The notes below the pieces were generated by a model. It worked only from the letters and a program-made list of their open reading frames with translations. It was not told the DNA's origin and did not search any database. From positions 62,001 through 126,000 of the forward strand of contig JANQLU010000093.1 in the NCBI GenBank assembly GCA_028280445.1: DNA of 64,000 bases, given 5' to 3'. The stretch is from Pirellulaceae bacterium. GTDB lineage: Bacteria; Planctomycetota; Planctomycetia; Pirellulales; Pirellulaceae. Positions 26,872 through 35,144 of this stretch are shown here, piece after piece (the first letter of the stretch is position 1; every line of letters starts with the position of its first letter). A program made the position numbers and the translations under genes.

Positions 26872-27530
26872 CTGGCCGCCTCCGGGTTTTCAATCAACGT
26901 TGCGAGCGTTGCACATGCTTCGTTGACTTTGCCTTGAGCCAGGTTGCGGATTTCGGCCGAAACGATGTCAGGAGTATCGGGAGGCAGAATCGTTTTGATT
27001 TCGTCCGGGATGGCATCCAGGATCCGACGCGCGAGGGCATGCGTTCGAATGTTGCGTCGCCGCACCTCCTCGGCGTCAACCAGCTGGCCGGCACTGGCTT
27101 TGTTGTGCAGTTGCAACTTCAGCAGTTGCTCTTGTTTGATTTGATCGTCGAATTCCGATCGAACGGTGCCTTGGGTTTTTTGCAACCGCCACGATTCAAT
27201 TGCGGTGACGGGAAACCGTCCGCCGGCTCCCGTGGTGTCTCCGGATTTCCCAGGAAACGATGGATCGTTGAGCCACGTGGCCACCGTGCGAACCGAAACC
27301 TGAAAATAATTCGCGACCTCGTTTCGGGTCGTAAGTATGATTTCGTCGCTCGCCGGAGTTGCAGCAAGTCCCTCGTCAACTAGCCAAGCTTCAACCATTT
27401 CAGGATCGAACGCACGCCGGTTTTTTTTCTTTTCGAACGGCATGCCGGCGCGGCACCACTTGTCGATCGTTTTGGCGTCGACTTGCAGTGCCTCGCGGAG
27501 TTGCTTTGTTGAGAGCGTTTCTTTTTTCAT
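26868..27530 (-). CDS. Nu1-like terminase small subunit with two helix-turn-helix domains
   Basis: ATG 27530 (a TTG at 27533 is less likely) gives 220 residues. Two helix-turn-helix units stand in tandem, at residues about 7-45 (STKQLREALQVDAKTIDKW) and 65-115 (RNEVANYFQVSVRTVATWL), the Nu1 fold duplicated. A charged helical C terminus would contact the large subunit. It recognises packaging-site DNA. Copy 5 of the dispersed palindrome lies inside its coding sequence. Confidence 0.7.
   Translation of the reverse strand: MKKETLSTKQLREALQVDAKTIDKWCRAGMPFEKKKNRRAFDPEMVEAWLVDEGLAATPASDEIILTTRNEVANYFQVSVRTVATWLNDPSFPGKSGDTTGAGGRFPVTAIESWRLQKTQGTVRSEFDDQIKQEQLLKLQLHNKASAGQLVDAEEVRRRNIRTHALARRILDAIPDEIKTILPPDTPDIVSAEIRNLAQGKVNEACATLATLIENPEAAR
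27245..27258. repeat. Dispersed prophage palindrome, copy 5
   Basis: ATTTCCCAGGAAAC within the Nu1-like gene, encoding the FPGK part of the second DNA-binding domain. Confidence 0.65.
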
Positions 27531-27928
27531 CAATTATCGGTTTCAAACAACTGGAGGCGAGCGAGGCGATTTTTTGAGTTCGACGGTTGCGGTTCTTTGG
27601 GTGTCTCCGGCTCCAACGGGACCAGGTCAACGGAAGAAAGCGCGAGGACCTGCAGGGCACGCATGTATTGGCCGAGTGCGTCGCTTTCCTCGATCGCAAA
27701 CGGGTTGCGTTTGGCAACCGGTTGATCTTTGTCGTCCTTGGTGACCAGCGCGATTCCGGTTGCGATTCGTTTGCTGTGAGCTTCGCGATAACGACTGTAG
27801 GCCGAGGCAGCCGCTTCGACCATTCCCGCATTGTGTTGTTGGTTGCGGTTTTGTTGTTCGAGCGTTTTGGAGATTTGCCACCACTTCGAACGCGCGTGGT
27901 CGTCGAAATATTCAGGAGGTTCAATCAT
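27530..27928 (-). CDS. P27-like terminase small-subunit protein
   Basis: ATG 27928 overlaps the methyltransferase stop (ATGA), giving 132 residues. The pattern W-x-x-I, ASAYSRYREAHSKR, then RNPFAIEESDALGQYMR and a late LALSS fits the P27 terminase family. It is unusual to see this next to a Nu1-like gene, so it may be a partner or remnant. Its stop overlaps the next start (TGATG). Confidence 0.55.
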   Translation of the reverse strand: MIEPPEYFDDHARSKWWQISKTLEQQNRNQQHNAGMVEAAASAYSRYREAHSKRIATGIALVTKDDKDQPVAKRNPFAIEESDALGQYMRALQVLALSSVDLVPLEPETPKEPQPSNSKNRLARLQLFETDN

Positions 27929-29283
27929 TTTTTCAAGGTGCATTTGCAACCAGCGTCGACCATTCGTTGAAGGATGACGGCGCAATAACCAGGACTGAGC
28001 TCCATGCCGTAGCATTGACGTTCGAGCTGCTCGGCCGCGAGCATGGTTGTTCCGGATCCAAGAAACGGATCGTAAACGTGATCGTCTTTTTCGCCGTGAT
28101 TGCGAATTGGCCTAGCCATGCATTCAAGAGGCTTTTGCGTACCGTGGTCGGTTTTGATTTCCTCTTCGGTCAATCGATTGGTGATATCCCAGATCGTTGA
28201 CTGAGAGCGATCGCCGCACCACTTCGCGGAACCTTGTCGGACGGCATACCAGCAGGGCTCGTGTTGCCAGTGGTAGTGGCCTCGTGAAATTGCAAAGCGC
28301 GGTTTGAGCCAAATAATTTGCGAGCGGATTGCAAACTTCGCCTCGGCCAGGTGAGAGACCAGTTCACCAGAGAAACGGCCGGCGTGCCAAACATAGGCAA
28401 CGACGCCGGGAAATAGCCGGTAAGCGTCCGTCCAGTTCGCTTCGTCGTCGTTGGTTACGGTACCAGTCCGCCGCGGCCGCTTGGAGTGTTCAAGTTCACG
28501 CTCTCGCCACTCCGGATCGTATTCGACGCCGTAAGGTGGATCCGTAACCATGATGAATGGGTTGGCTCGGCCGAGCAGTCTCTTGACTGAATTTTGATCG
28601 GTTGAATCGCCGCACATCAGACGGTGCGTCCGCGTTCCCTTGATCTCCCAAACTTGCCCGAGCTCGGTTTTCCATTCTTTCTGCAAGGCCTCGGGATCGT
28701 CATTCCTCGCAGCAACAAATGAACGCTGCTCCGGTTCGCCAGCCAATGCTCGCAAAGCCGACTCGCTGAATCCGAGTCCTTCAATGTCGAATTCGCCAGC
28801 GAGTTCTCCGAGTTGCTTCGTCAGCAGTTCATTGTTCCAGGTTGCAAGTTCAGCAGTTCGGTTGTCGGCGATCGCGTATGCCGCCGCGGCCTGTCCGTCG
28901 AGGTCGACTCGTTTGACGGCGATCAACTCGTTGCCATCGGAACAAACAATGCGGACTGGAATGCCGAGCTCTTTGGCTTGCTTAGCGGTCCCGTTGCCCG
29001 CGCGAATAACATTGTTTTTGTCTAACACGATTGAACGGGCAGCGCCGAATTGTTTCAGGCTTTGGCGAGTCGCGGCCTCGTTGGCCTCACCGTGGACTCT
29101 TGCGTTACGCTCGTCAAAAGCAAGATCGTCGATGGTGACAAGTTTGTCGGTTTTGCCGCGAGTAGCGGAAGAGTTTGAAAGGCGTGCGGCTTTTTTCGTC
29201 CGTGCCGTCGAATTGCCGCTGGTTTTCTTCGTCACTTTGGGGGACGAATTTGCGGCTTTCGTGACCTTTTTGTTCCGCGGCAT
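27925..29283 (-). CDS. ParB-domain DNA adenine/cytosine-N4 methyltransferase
   Basis: The start at ATG 29283 (452 residues) is preferred; an extension to 29457 is unlikely. Residues about 47-145 are a ParB/Srx-type domain (VRVHGEAN..., VIRAGNGTAKQAKELG). The C-terminal half is a beta-class methyltransferase with TDPPYG (motif IV, D248-PPY) and DPFLGSGTT (motif I). It would methylate DNA at a specific site to protect phage DNA or alter regulation. Such fusions are common in phages beside terminase genes. Confidence 0.75.
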   Translation of the reverse strand: MPRNKKVTKAANSSPKVTKKTSGNSTARTKKAARLSNSSATRGKTDKLVTIDDLAFDERNARVHGEANEAATRQSLKQFGAARSIVLDKNNVIRAGNGTAKQAKELGIPVRIVCSDGNELIAVKRVDLDGQAAAAYAIADNRTAELATWNNELLTKQLGELAGEFDIEGLGFSESALRALAGEPEQRSFVAARNDDPEALQKEWKTELGQVWEIKGTRTHRLMCGDSTDQNSVKRLLGRANPFIMVTDPPYGVEYDPEWRERELEHSKRPRRTGTVTNDDEANWTDAYRLFPGVVAYVWHAGRFSGELVSHLAEAKFAIRSQIIWLKPRFAISRGHYHWQHEPCWYAVRQGSAKWCGDRSQSTIWDITNRLTEEEIKTDHGTQKPLECMARPIRNHGEKDDHVYDPFLGSGTTMLAAEQLERQCYGMELSPGYCAVILQRMVDAGCKCTLKK

Positions 29284-29417
29284 TTTGCTGATTCTCTGGT
29301 AGTGGTGAGGAAGTCGAAAAAATCGTGGCTTGCGCCAAAACGTCGCCGTTCGTAGACCCTGATAGCGGACCCTTTTTGGAGGCAGTACCTTTAGGGGGGA
29401 GGCGGTGACGCCGCCGC

Positions 29418-29771
29418 TCACGCGATCGCGGGATTCGTGCGGGTTTTGCTCCGGCATTTTTCTTCGAGCGACACGAAGCGACGTCGGCGACGGTCGCGTC
29501 GACGTCGATGTCGGTCTGGCTCAGGCGAGGGAGGGTTTGGTGCGGGTTCAACCCTCCGCTCGTCCCGTTGAAAATCAAAGCGATCGCGGCGCTCGCGTCG
29601 GCGACCATCCCGCTCCTCCCGGTGTTTTTCGCGCCGTTCACCGCGGCCGTCCCACCGGTCCCATCGTTGTTGCCTTCGCCTTTCGAAAGCGTCGCCTGCG
29701 TGATTGCAGCCTTTCTGCAGCAACACGAAGAGCCCGAGGACGACAATAAATGCGATCACATATTTGAACAC
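29418..29771 (-). CDS. Single-pass membrane protein with Arg-rich tail
   Basis: GTG 29771 has AAGGAG 10 nt upstream, giving 117 residues. Residues about 3-20 are one membrane helix (YVIAFIVVLGLFVLLQKG), and nearly everything after it is Arg/Asp/Glu with runs such as HRRRRDRRRRR. A charged tail of this kind could bind nucleic acid or peptidoglycan-like polymers. It is the last gene of an unusual membrane/secreted cassette. Function unknown. Confidence 0.5.
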   Translation of the reverse strand: MFKYVIAFIVVLGLFVLLQKGCNHAGDAFERRRQQRWDRWDGRGERREKHREERDGRRRERRDRFDFQRDERRVEPAPNPPSPEPDRHRRRRDRRRRRFVSLEEKCRSKTRTNPAIA

Positions 29772-29800
29772 GAGCGAACTGCTCCTTACTTCGGTGGAGG

Positions 29801-30868
29801 TCAATTGCCGTTGGCACAGCGAGATTGCAAACGATTTGCACGTCGCGATGCGTTGTTGGCCCGCAGCTTTTGAAACGTGCCCAGCCAACCATCACTCGCA
29901 CGACGTGCCTTGCGTTGTTGTTTTACTTCGCCGCCGCGCGAAATATTCGCCTCGTTGTAGTGCAGAAAGTCGTGAACGTCTGATACTCGCTGTCGACTCA
30001 TTTGGTTGACCGGTTCAAAGTTCGCGACGCCACCTGAATTGAACTTGACCGTCGATGGTTTCGAGTAGCTCAAACCGTGATCGCGAACCAAGTGGTCGGC
30101 TTTGTTGCCAATTCCGATGTAGCCAACATGCGGATAGGCACCGTCTGCAGGTTCGTATCCATTTTGTCGCTTTGGCTTTTGAGCCTGCGGGACAATACGC
30201 GCCTCCTTGTAACCTTGATGCTGAACGACTTTCGGTGAACTTGATTGAGTAACCGTTCGCCACGGTCCAATCGCGGTGATCACCTCGCCAGGCCCAACTG
30301 GTGGAAGGCCAACGTTGGGCAGGTATTGCGACACGTTAGAACGTCGGCAGGGACAATTGGGACCGCAGTTGCATTCCCAGCTGCCGGCCGACGAACCAAG
30401 GCGAATGCCAAGGCAAGGATCGCTCGTCGACCGGCTATCAGGAGTTGCAGCCAGTTGTTTCTGTTGCGCACGTTCGAGACGTTTGAGTTCTTTGTTGATA
30501 CGATCGACGGTTTGCTGAATCGTTCCAACCGCACCGACATTTGGTTTCAATGTTGGAGTGTCCTTCAATACCGTTTTCAACTCCGCGACTTCGTCGTCGC
30601 TAAACGCCAATGCAGGTGCCTGTTCTAGCTTGACGATTCGTGCCTCGAGACGCTTGTCGTTTTCGGCGAGTTCGATATCGTTGTCGATCAGTTTGTTGAC
30701 TGAACGCGTCAAGTCGTCGACGCGATCAACCAGGACTGAATCGTCAATGCGGCTTTCGAGTGCGTTCTTGTCGACCTCCGGTTTCACGGGTTTCGTTGTT
30801 TTTTCCTGCGCGAGAGCAGGCATCGCGATCAGAAAGATCGCGACTGAAAAAAGTGTTGAGCGAATCAT
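29801..30868 (-). CDS. Exported coiled-coil protein
   Basis: A signal peptide (about residues 1-20, FSVAIFLIAMPALAQ) begins this 355-residue protein, followed by charged coiled coil (50-75, 115-150), then a low-complexity, Cys-containing segment (SWECNCGPNCPCRRSN) and a basic C terminus. In a phage this points to a periplasmic/outer-surface host-modification protein. No family recognised. Confidence 0.5.
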   Translation of the reverse strand: MIRSTLFSVAIFLIAMPALAQEKTTKPVKPEVDKNALESRIDDSVLVDRVDDLTRSVNKLIDNDIELAENDKRLEARIVKLEQAPALAFSDDEVAELKTVLKDTPTLKPNVGAVGTIQQTVDRINKELKRLERAQQKQLAATPDSRSTSDPCLGIRLGSSAGSWECNCGPNCPCRRSNVSQYLPNVGLPPVGPGEVITAIGPWRTVTQSSSPKVVQHQGYKEARIVPQAQKPKRQNGYEPADGAYPHVGYIGIGNKADHLVRDHGLSYSKPSTVKFNSGGVANFEPVNQMSRQRVSDVHDFLHYNEANISRGGEVKQQRKARRASDGWLGTFQKLRANNASRRANRLQSRCANGN

Positions 30869-30918
30869 GCTAATGCCTCAAAAAAAAGTGAACTGCGGCG
30901 AGACGAATTGAAAAGTGT

Positions 30919-31791
30919 TTAAGCGTTGATGCGGTACGTTTGCTCGATCTGTTCGCTCATTGCGTAGGTTCGAGCAATGTAGTGCCCGTGATACCTCAAA
31001 GTGCGTTCGATCGATTTGATGGTGAGCAGAGTCCATCCCCGGTCCGCAAACCGCGGTCCCCACGATTGCGGCGACAACAATGCGAAGTCGGCCACCGACC
31101 GTGGTTTGTCCGTGAGCATAATGACGTCGGTACCTGGCACCGCGTGATTGCCTGGTCCTCGATCGACGCCGGCGAACTTTTGAGAGTTCATGTAGTTTCT
31201 ACCGACGTGAACTGCCAAGCCTGCGACTCCACCGCCTGCGACTCCAGAAACCATTTGATGCCAGGCGCGTTCAACGCCTTTGCTCACTTGGTAACATTCA
31301 TGAAAGCGATAGTTCGCTGCGTCCTGTTTTGCCCAGCGTTTTTGTTCCATGTTCAGGTCGGTCAGCTTGTACATCTGATAAGGAATTACGCGGTCGCCAT
31401 CGACGATATCACGAGGCCCGCCATGGTCCGTCGTTTCCACCATGCCATCGTCGAGGTGGGAACCTTGATCGCGGCCGCCGTTGATTCGGGCATAGATCCA
31501 TTCAGCAGAAATTGACACCCGCTTTCCGGTTTGACGGAAGATCAATCTCTCGATCATCGCCTTGATCATGTAGGCGTTGCACGAACTTCGCCGACCTTGG
31601 TCGTAGATTTTTTTGAAGAGTTGCCGGTCGGGTTTGCGCTTTGGGTTTTTCAGAATTTCAACGATTTCCTCGATCGAGTAGACCTCGGTGCTTGGATATT
31701 GTTGAAATGATAAAGGCAACTTTTCTGGGACCTTGTTGCCTGTGTAAACTGCCGTGCCATCTGGTAGGTGGAACTCAAACTCGTTGGCCAT
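30919..31791 (-). CDS. Papain-like cysteine protease (C1-type)
   Basis: A peptidase C1 core lies within 290 residues: DQGRRSSCNAYMI puts oxyanion Gln65 and nucleophile Cys71, GNHAVPGTDVIML supplies His216, and PQSWGPRFADRGW is the usual NSWG box with Gln242 in place of Asn. Family members cleave proteins; here it could process virion or host proteins. There is no signal peptide. The altered third catalytic residue means activity needs proof. Confidence 0.65.
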   Translation of the reverse strand: MANEFEFHLPDGTAVYTGNKVPEKLPLSFQQYPSTEVYSIEEIVEILKNPKRKPDRQLFKKIYDQGRRSSCNAYMIKAMIERLIFRQTGKRVSISAEWIYARINGGRDQGSHLDDGMVETTDHGGPRDIVDGDRVIPYQMYKLTDLNMEQKRWAKQDAANYRFHECYQVSKGVERAWHQMVSGVAGGGVAGLAVHVGRNYMNSQKFAGVDRGPGNHAVPGTDVIMLTDKPRSVADFALLSPQSWGPRFADRGWTLLTIKSIERTLRYHGHYIARTYAMSEQIEQTYRINA

Positions 31792-31853
31792 GATTTGTGG
31801 AGATCTCGCGAAAAGGGAAGGAAATTAAACGGCGAGGAGATGGGTCGTTGGTT

Positions 31854-32489
31854 TTACTTGGCAACTTCGAGAATCACAGTTTTGATGTCTTCGGTTGTGA
31901 TTCCGTTTCGGAGTTGCGTGATGCTGAGTACTCTGCCGCCTGGTCCAATGTGGGCGACGAATGGTACCTCGCAGCCGCGTTTTTTTGCGGCGGCAATAAA
32001 TGACTCTGCAGGCGAGCGACCGTCTGTTGTCTTGCTTGGATCCAAGTTGAAACGATCGATGGAGTGCTTGCGAAGCCAATCGTGCCAGAACGCCGCATCA
32101 TCGAGTAGCTTGGCCATCCAGACAGGTTTTTTTCCTGTTTCTGAATCAAACACCGTGACGAGCTTCGTCTTTGAAAGATCAACTCGGTCGGGACCTGGTT
32201 CCGGCTTGCGATCATCGCGACGCTTTTCGTCGCGATCGTTAAACGGATCGATAACATAATCGTCGCCGTGTTCCCGGTCCCGATCTCGCCGGTATCGGTC
32301 ACGTTCATCACGGCGACGATCATCGCGGCGATCGTATTCATATCGATCGTGGCGGTACCGGCCGTCGTCGCGCTGATCATGCCGGCCGCGGCCGTTGTCG
32401 TTGAAGTACGCCATCCCGCCTAAAATGGCGACTGCGATAATTAGGCCCATCATAATGAGGCCATTCGAGTTGGATTGTTGTTGGGACAT
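31854..32489 (-). CDS. Membrane-anchored Arg/Asp-rich protein with thioredoxin-like domain
   Basis: In 211 residues: a membrane helix near 10-28 (IMMGLIIAVAILGGMAYF), then a low-complexity RD/RDR-rich segment to about 95, then a thioredoxin-like domain (KLVTVFDSETGKKPVWMAKLL ... VPFVAHIGPGGRVL) without a CXXC motif. An extracytoplasmic location is likely. Redox function is doubtful without the cysteines. Confidence 0.5.
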   Translation of the reverse strand: MSQQQSNSNGLIMMGLIIAVAILGGMAYFNDNGRGRHDQRDDGRYRHDRYEYDRRDDRRRDERDRYRRDRDREHGDDYVIDPFNDRDEKRRDDRKPEPGPDRVDLSKTKLVTVFDSETGKKPVWMAKLLDDAAFWHDWLRKHSIDRFNLDPSKTTDGRSPAESFIAAAKKRGCEVPFVAHIGPGGRVLSITQLRNGITTEDIKTVILEVAK

Positions 32490-33086
32490 TTATTCCTCTT
32501 TGGATTCTTCGGGCTTTGGCATCAGAAAATTGGAATCGCCGGCCGCGGCTTGGCACATCTTGATCACGAGAGCAGCGTCGCCGTCGCGGCATGCCTTGAG
32601 CCACTCCATTCCGCGAGTCCATTGTTCGTTGAGAATTTGGCTTTTGCATTCCTTCGCTTCCGCATCCGATTGAACGGCAACTGGTTTGACTTCGGGACTC
32701 GCGTCGGGGTTTTCTGGTTCGGGAGGCCCACGTTCGAGAATTCGCTCAATGCCATTCGACAGAAAGTCAAACGCGCGTAGCATGCCAGCGAGTACCGTTG
32801 CTCCAACGCCGCCGAGAAAACTCATCAGCCATTCAACAACGGATGTTTTTTCTTCGGCCTGGTCGCTTTCGATCTCGTGGTCTGCGCGGAGTTGAGCCTC
32901 GTTGATGTCAGGGCCTGCGGCAGCCAGCCGGCTTTCGAAACGTTCAGGCTTGAAACGGTTGAACACGAGGCCCGTGTCGCGAAAGAAACTGAGCAAAACG
33001 AGGAAGATCACGACGAAGAATAAACACGCGACGACAACGCAAATCATGCGGTTTATCGGGTTCTCCGGAGCGTTTTTAAAAATCAT
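32490..33086 (-). CDS. Two-TM membrane protein
   Basis: Start ATG 33086 (198 residues) is preferred. A strong membrane helix (MICVVVACLFFVVIFLVLL) lies near residues 13-32, and a second hydrophobic segment (LMSFLGGVGATVLAGML) near 86-103. The rest is acidic. It is next to the thioredoxin-like gene (the adjacent stop is 32490, start 32489). Holin-like function is imaginable but the protein is large for one. Confidence 0.45.
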   Translation of the reverse strand: MIFKNAPENPINRMICVVVACLFFVVIFLVLLSFFRDTGLVFNRFKPERFESRLAAAGPDINEAQLRADHEIESDQAEEKTSVVEWLMSFLGGVGATVLAGMLRAFDFLSNGIERILERGPPEPENPDASPEVKPVAVQSDAEAKECKSQILNEQWTRGMEWLKACRDGDAALVIKMCQAAAGDSNFLMPKPEESKEE

Positions 33087-33135
33087 GAAATTGAGCCCTT
33101 CACTGAATGACTGAAAAGTTGAAACGACGAAACCG

Positions 33136-33771
33136 CTATTCGTCGAACATAGAAACGCCGGCCTCAAGCACGGCCGACACGATGTTCAATGGGAAAGGAG
33201 GTGAGACGGCTGCCTTGATCCCTGCCAATGCGAGCTCCGCGACGGGTTTGCAGGCGTAACCGAACCTTTGGCAACAAGTCCAAAGTCGAGAGGCAAAGGA
33301 GGTTGCCGACGCAAGGTCGTGCGGCGTTTGTAGTTCGACAAGTACGTTGAACTCGGCGCGAAGAGTTGCCGGTTCGACCAGCGTCGAATCATTGACCGGC
33401 TCGATTTCGATCGTCTCGGGCCCAGCCGGCGTTTCGATTTCGATGCTGGTTGGAAGTTTAGGAAGTTCACCGGCAACGGGATGCTCTGCATTGTCGAGCC
33501 GACTTTCAAAAGTATCGTCTCGCGATTCGCTTTGAGGTTGTTGAGCGACAGCCTCCAGCTCTGCAAAAAGATCGTTGACGGCCGCGACGGCCGCGGTCAC
33601 TCCGCCCATGTGAGTTTGGTTGACGTCGCCGTGGATCTGCTCGGCGTTGACTTGGTTGCCGACCTTGTTGCCATCGACTTTGTCGCCCTTGTGCTGGTCA
33701 CCCATGACCGCGTCCCCATGGACTTCGCCAATGCTAACGTTTTGCGTTTGGCCTTCGTTTTCGTTGGACAT
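33136..33771 (-). CDS. Gly-Asp-repeat protein with C-terminal helical domain
   Basis: Start at ATG 33771, 211 residues. Residues 12-55 carry repeated G-D motifs (HGDAVMGDQHKGDKVDGNK), like short beta-solenoid or amyloid-prone tracts found next to signalling effector domains. Then a helical region follows (residues 60-85) and a Cys-containing C-terminal domain. Function unknown. Its GDAV-GDQ motif matches that in the coiled-coil protein at 8,728. Confidence 0.45.
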   Translation of the reverse strand: MSNENEGQTQNVSIGEVHGDAVMGDQHKGDKVDGNKVGNQVNAEQIHGDVNQTHMGGVTAAVAAVNDLFAELEAVAQQPQSESRDDTFESRLDNAEHPVAGELPKLPTSIEIETPAGPETIEIEPVNDSTLVEPATLRAEFNVLVELQTPHDLASATSFASRLWTCCQRFGYACKPVAELALAGIKAAVSPPFPLNIVSAVLEAGVSMFDE

Positions 33772-33784
33772 CGATTCCTCGCTG

Positions 33785-34156
33785 TTAAGTGGTGGGGGCG
33801 ACTTGAGCGTCGGACTCACGGTCCGAGCCGTCGTTCGCCCGTTGAAGTTCTGCGGCGTCCGTTTCCCAGGAAACGCTGATCGTCTTTATCCCGAGACGGC
33901 GAAATGTTTTTTCTTGCGTGGCGTTCAAAACGAATCCAACGACGCCTGGCTGTGACGTGAATTGATTGGTCAAGCCATAGCCCTCTTTGATCACGGGTGC
34001 GAACAGTTGCGGGCAATGAAGACGAACCTGGTCGGGATTGCTCACTTTCGACATAACGCACTGAGTGATCAGAATTGGCTTCATGCCTTCGATGCGTTTT
34101 TTGCGGTCCTTCGCAGCCTGTAGTGCTTTTTGGCGTCGTCGTTTTTGTGGGTTCAT
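33785..34156 (-). CDS. Hypothetical phage protein
   Basis: 123 residues with a very basic N terminus (NPQKRRRQKALQAAKDRKKR) and a small folded domain after it. Start ATG 34156 is coupled by ATGA to the upstream gene. Copy 6 of the dispersed palindrome lies in its coding sequence. No family recognised. Confidence 0.5.
   Translation of the reverse strand: MNPQKRRRQKALQAAKDRKKRIEGMKPILITQCVMSKVSNPDQVRLHCPQLFAPVIKEGYGLTNQFTSQPGVVGFVLNATQEKTFRRLGIKTISVSWETDAAELQRANDGSDRESDAQVAPTT
33861..33874. repeat. Dispersed prophage palindrome, copy 6
   Basis: GTTTCCCAGGAAAC, the most symmetrical copy, within the hypothetical gene at 33785-34156. Confidence 0.65.
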
Positions 34157-34698
34157 CGTTTTGAAATCCTTGGTTTGTTCATCCAGTCAAACTTTGGCTC
34201 TTGCCGTTTGAAGTTCGGCCGTTCACGAATGTCGTACTCAAATCGATAGACCTTGAATCGCGTGCTTTGGGTTCGGCCTTCCTTCGTCGTGATAGCAACG
34301 GCCAGGAAATCGACGTGCCGCAAAAACATTTGAGCGACCAAGTCTGTCTCGAGAACGTCGACCGTGATCCGTTTGTAAGAATCGCGGAGGCACGTTTTGA
34401 GGCGACTGAATAACGCTGTGCCAAAGCCTTCACGTCGGCAATCTGGCAACACGCCAGCGTTCAGCACAACGAGAACTCCCTCACGCGGGACAAAACGAAA
34501 CAGCAAAACGCCGCCAATGATTCCGGTGTCATCTTGGGCAACGATTCCTCGGTAACAGTTGTCATCGTCGAAGTCGAAGATCAACGAATCCGGCGTGACT
34601 TCCTCGCCGAAAACCTCGTCCAGGATATTTGAAACCGCACGTGCGTCGGTGCGGGGTTCTAGTTCCCGCGTGCGAACGTTAGATTTTTTTGGATGCAT
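34153..34698 (-). CDS. GNAT-family N-acetyltransferase-like protein
   Basis: RREGFGTALFSRL in this 181-residue protein matches the acetyl-CoA-binding R/Q-x-x-G-x-G/A motif, preceded by the expected strand (VLVVLNAGVLP). It would transfer an acetyl group to an unknown target. GNAT genes are seen as cargo in phages; here it is in the early part of the minus-strand block. Confidence 0.6.
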   Translation of the reverse strand: MHPKKSNVRTRELEPRTDARAVSNILDEVFGEEVTPDSLIFDFDDDNCYRGIVAQDDTGIIGGVLLFRFVPREGVLVVLNAGVLPDCRREGFGTALFSRLKTCLRDSYKRITVDVLETDLVAQMFLRHVDFLAVAITTKEGRTQSTRFKVYRFEYDIRERPNFKRQEPKFDWMNKPRISKR

Positions 34699-34700
34699 AA

Positions 34701-35144
34701 CTAGTCGAACTTAACGGAAACCGAACCACGAACTGATTGATCGTGTTCGGTTGACAATTTGCCGATCAGGTGTTGAGCGGCGTGCAAATCATCCTTGGAA
34801 ACGTCTGGCAATCCTTTTGACTTTTTGAATTGCTTCTCCAGTTTTTGAACGATCGCTTTCCGTTGGGTCGACGTAATTTGCGAAAGGAAAAAGGCGAGTA
34901 ACTCCTCACTGTCAGGCTTCTCGCGTTTCGTGCGCGATTGTCCATGCCCGACACTCATGCGACCTTTTTCCGTCAGAGTGAACTGTCGGTGGCCGGTCAC
35001 TTTGGCCGTAATTGAAAACTCGATTTCAGCGTTGGTGCCGTCCGCGATGTGATCGCGATCGGCTCGCTTGTCTCCGAGTTTTTGAAGAGCCATAAAAACG
35101 ATCGCGTCTCGAACTTCATGCTTCGAGGGTTTTTTTGCATTCAT
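34701..35144 (-). CDS. Hypothetical protein, possibly nucleic acid-binding
   Basis: 147 residues, Lys/Arg-rich, with a helical C-terminal half (STQRKAIVQKLEKQFKKSK) and a small beta N-terminal part. The start at ATG 35144 shares ATGA with the upstream stop. The N-terminal half resembles a winged-helix layout (EVRDAIVFMALQKLGDKR) but that is not decisive. Confidence 0.45.
   Translation of the reverse strand: MNAKKPSKHEVRDAIVFMALQKLGDKRADRDHIADGTNAEIEFSITAKVTGHRQFTLTEKGRMSVGHGQSRTKREKPDSEELLAFFLSQITSTQRKAIVQKLEKQFKKSKGLPDVSKDDLHAAQHLIGKLSTEHDQSVRGSVSVKFD

Noticed and set aside
14036..28490. Many GCCGCGGCCGC-type runs across the prophage
   Set aside because: They encode Ala-Ala-Ala in the reading frames and follow codon choice; positions are irregular.
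29284..29457. Longer N terminus of the methyltransferase from 29457
   Set aside because: The 58 extra residues look like translated spacer (Arg/Pro-rich, no motif), and ATG 29283 begins a normal N terminus.
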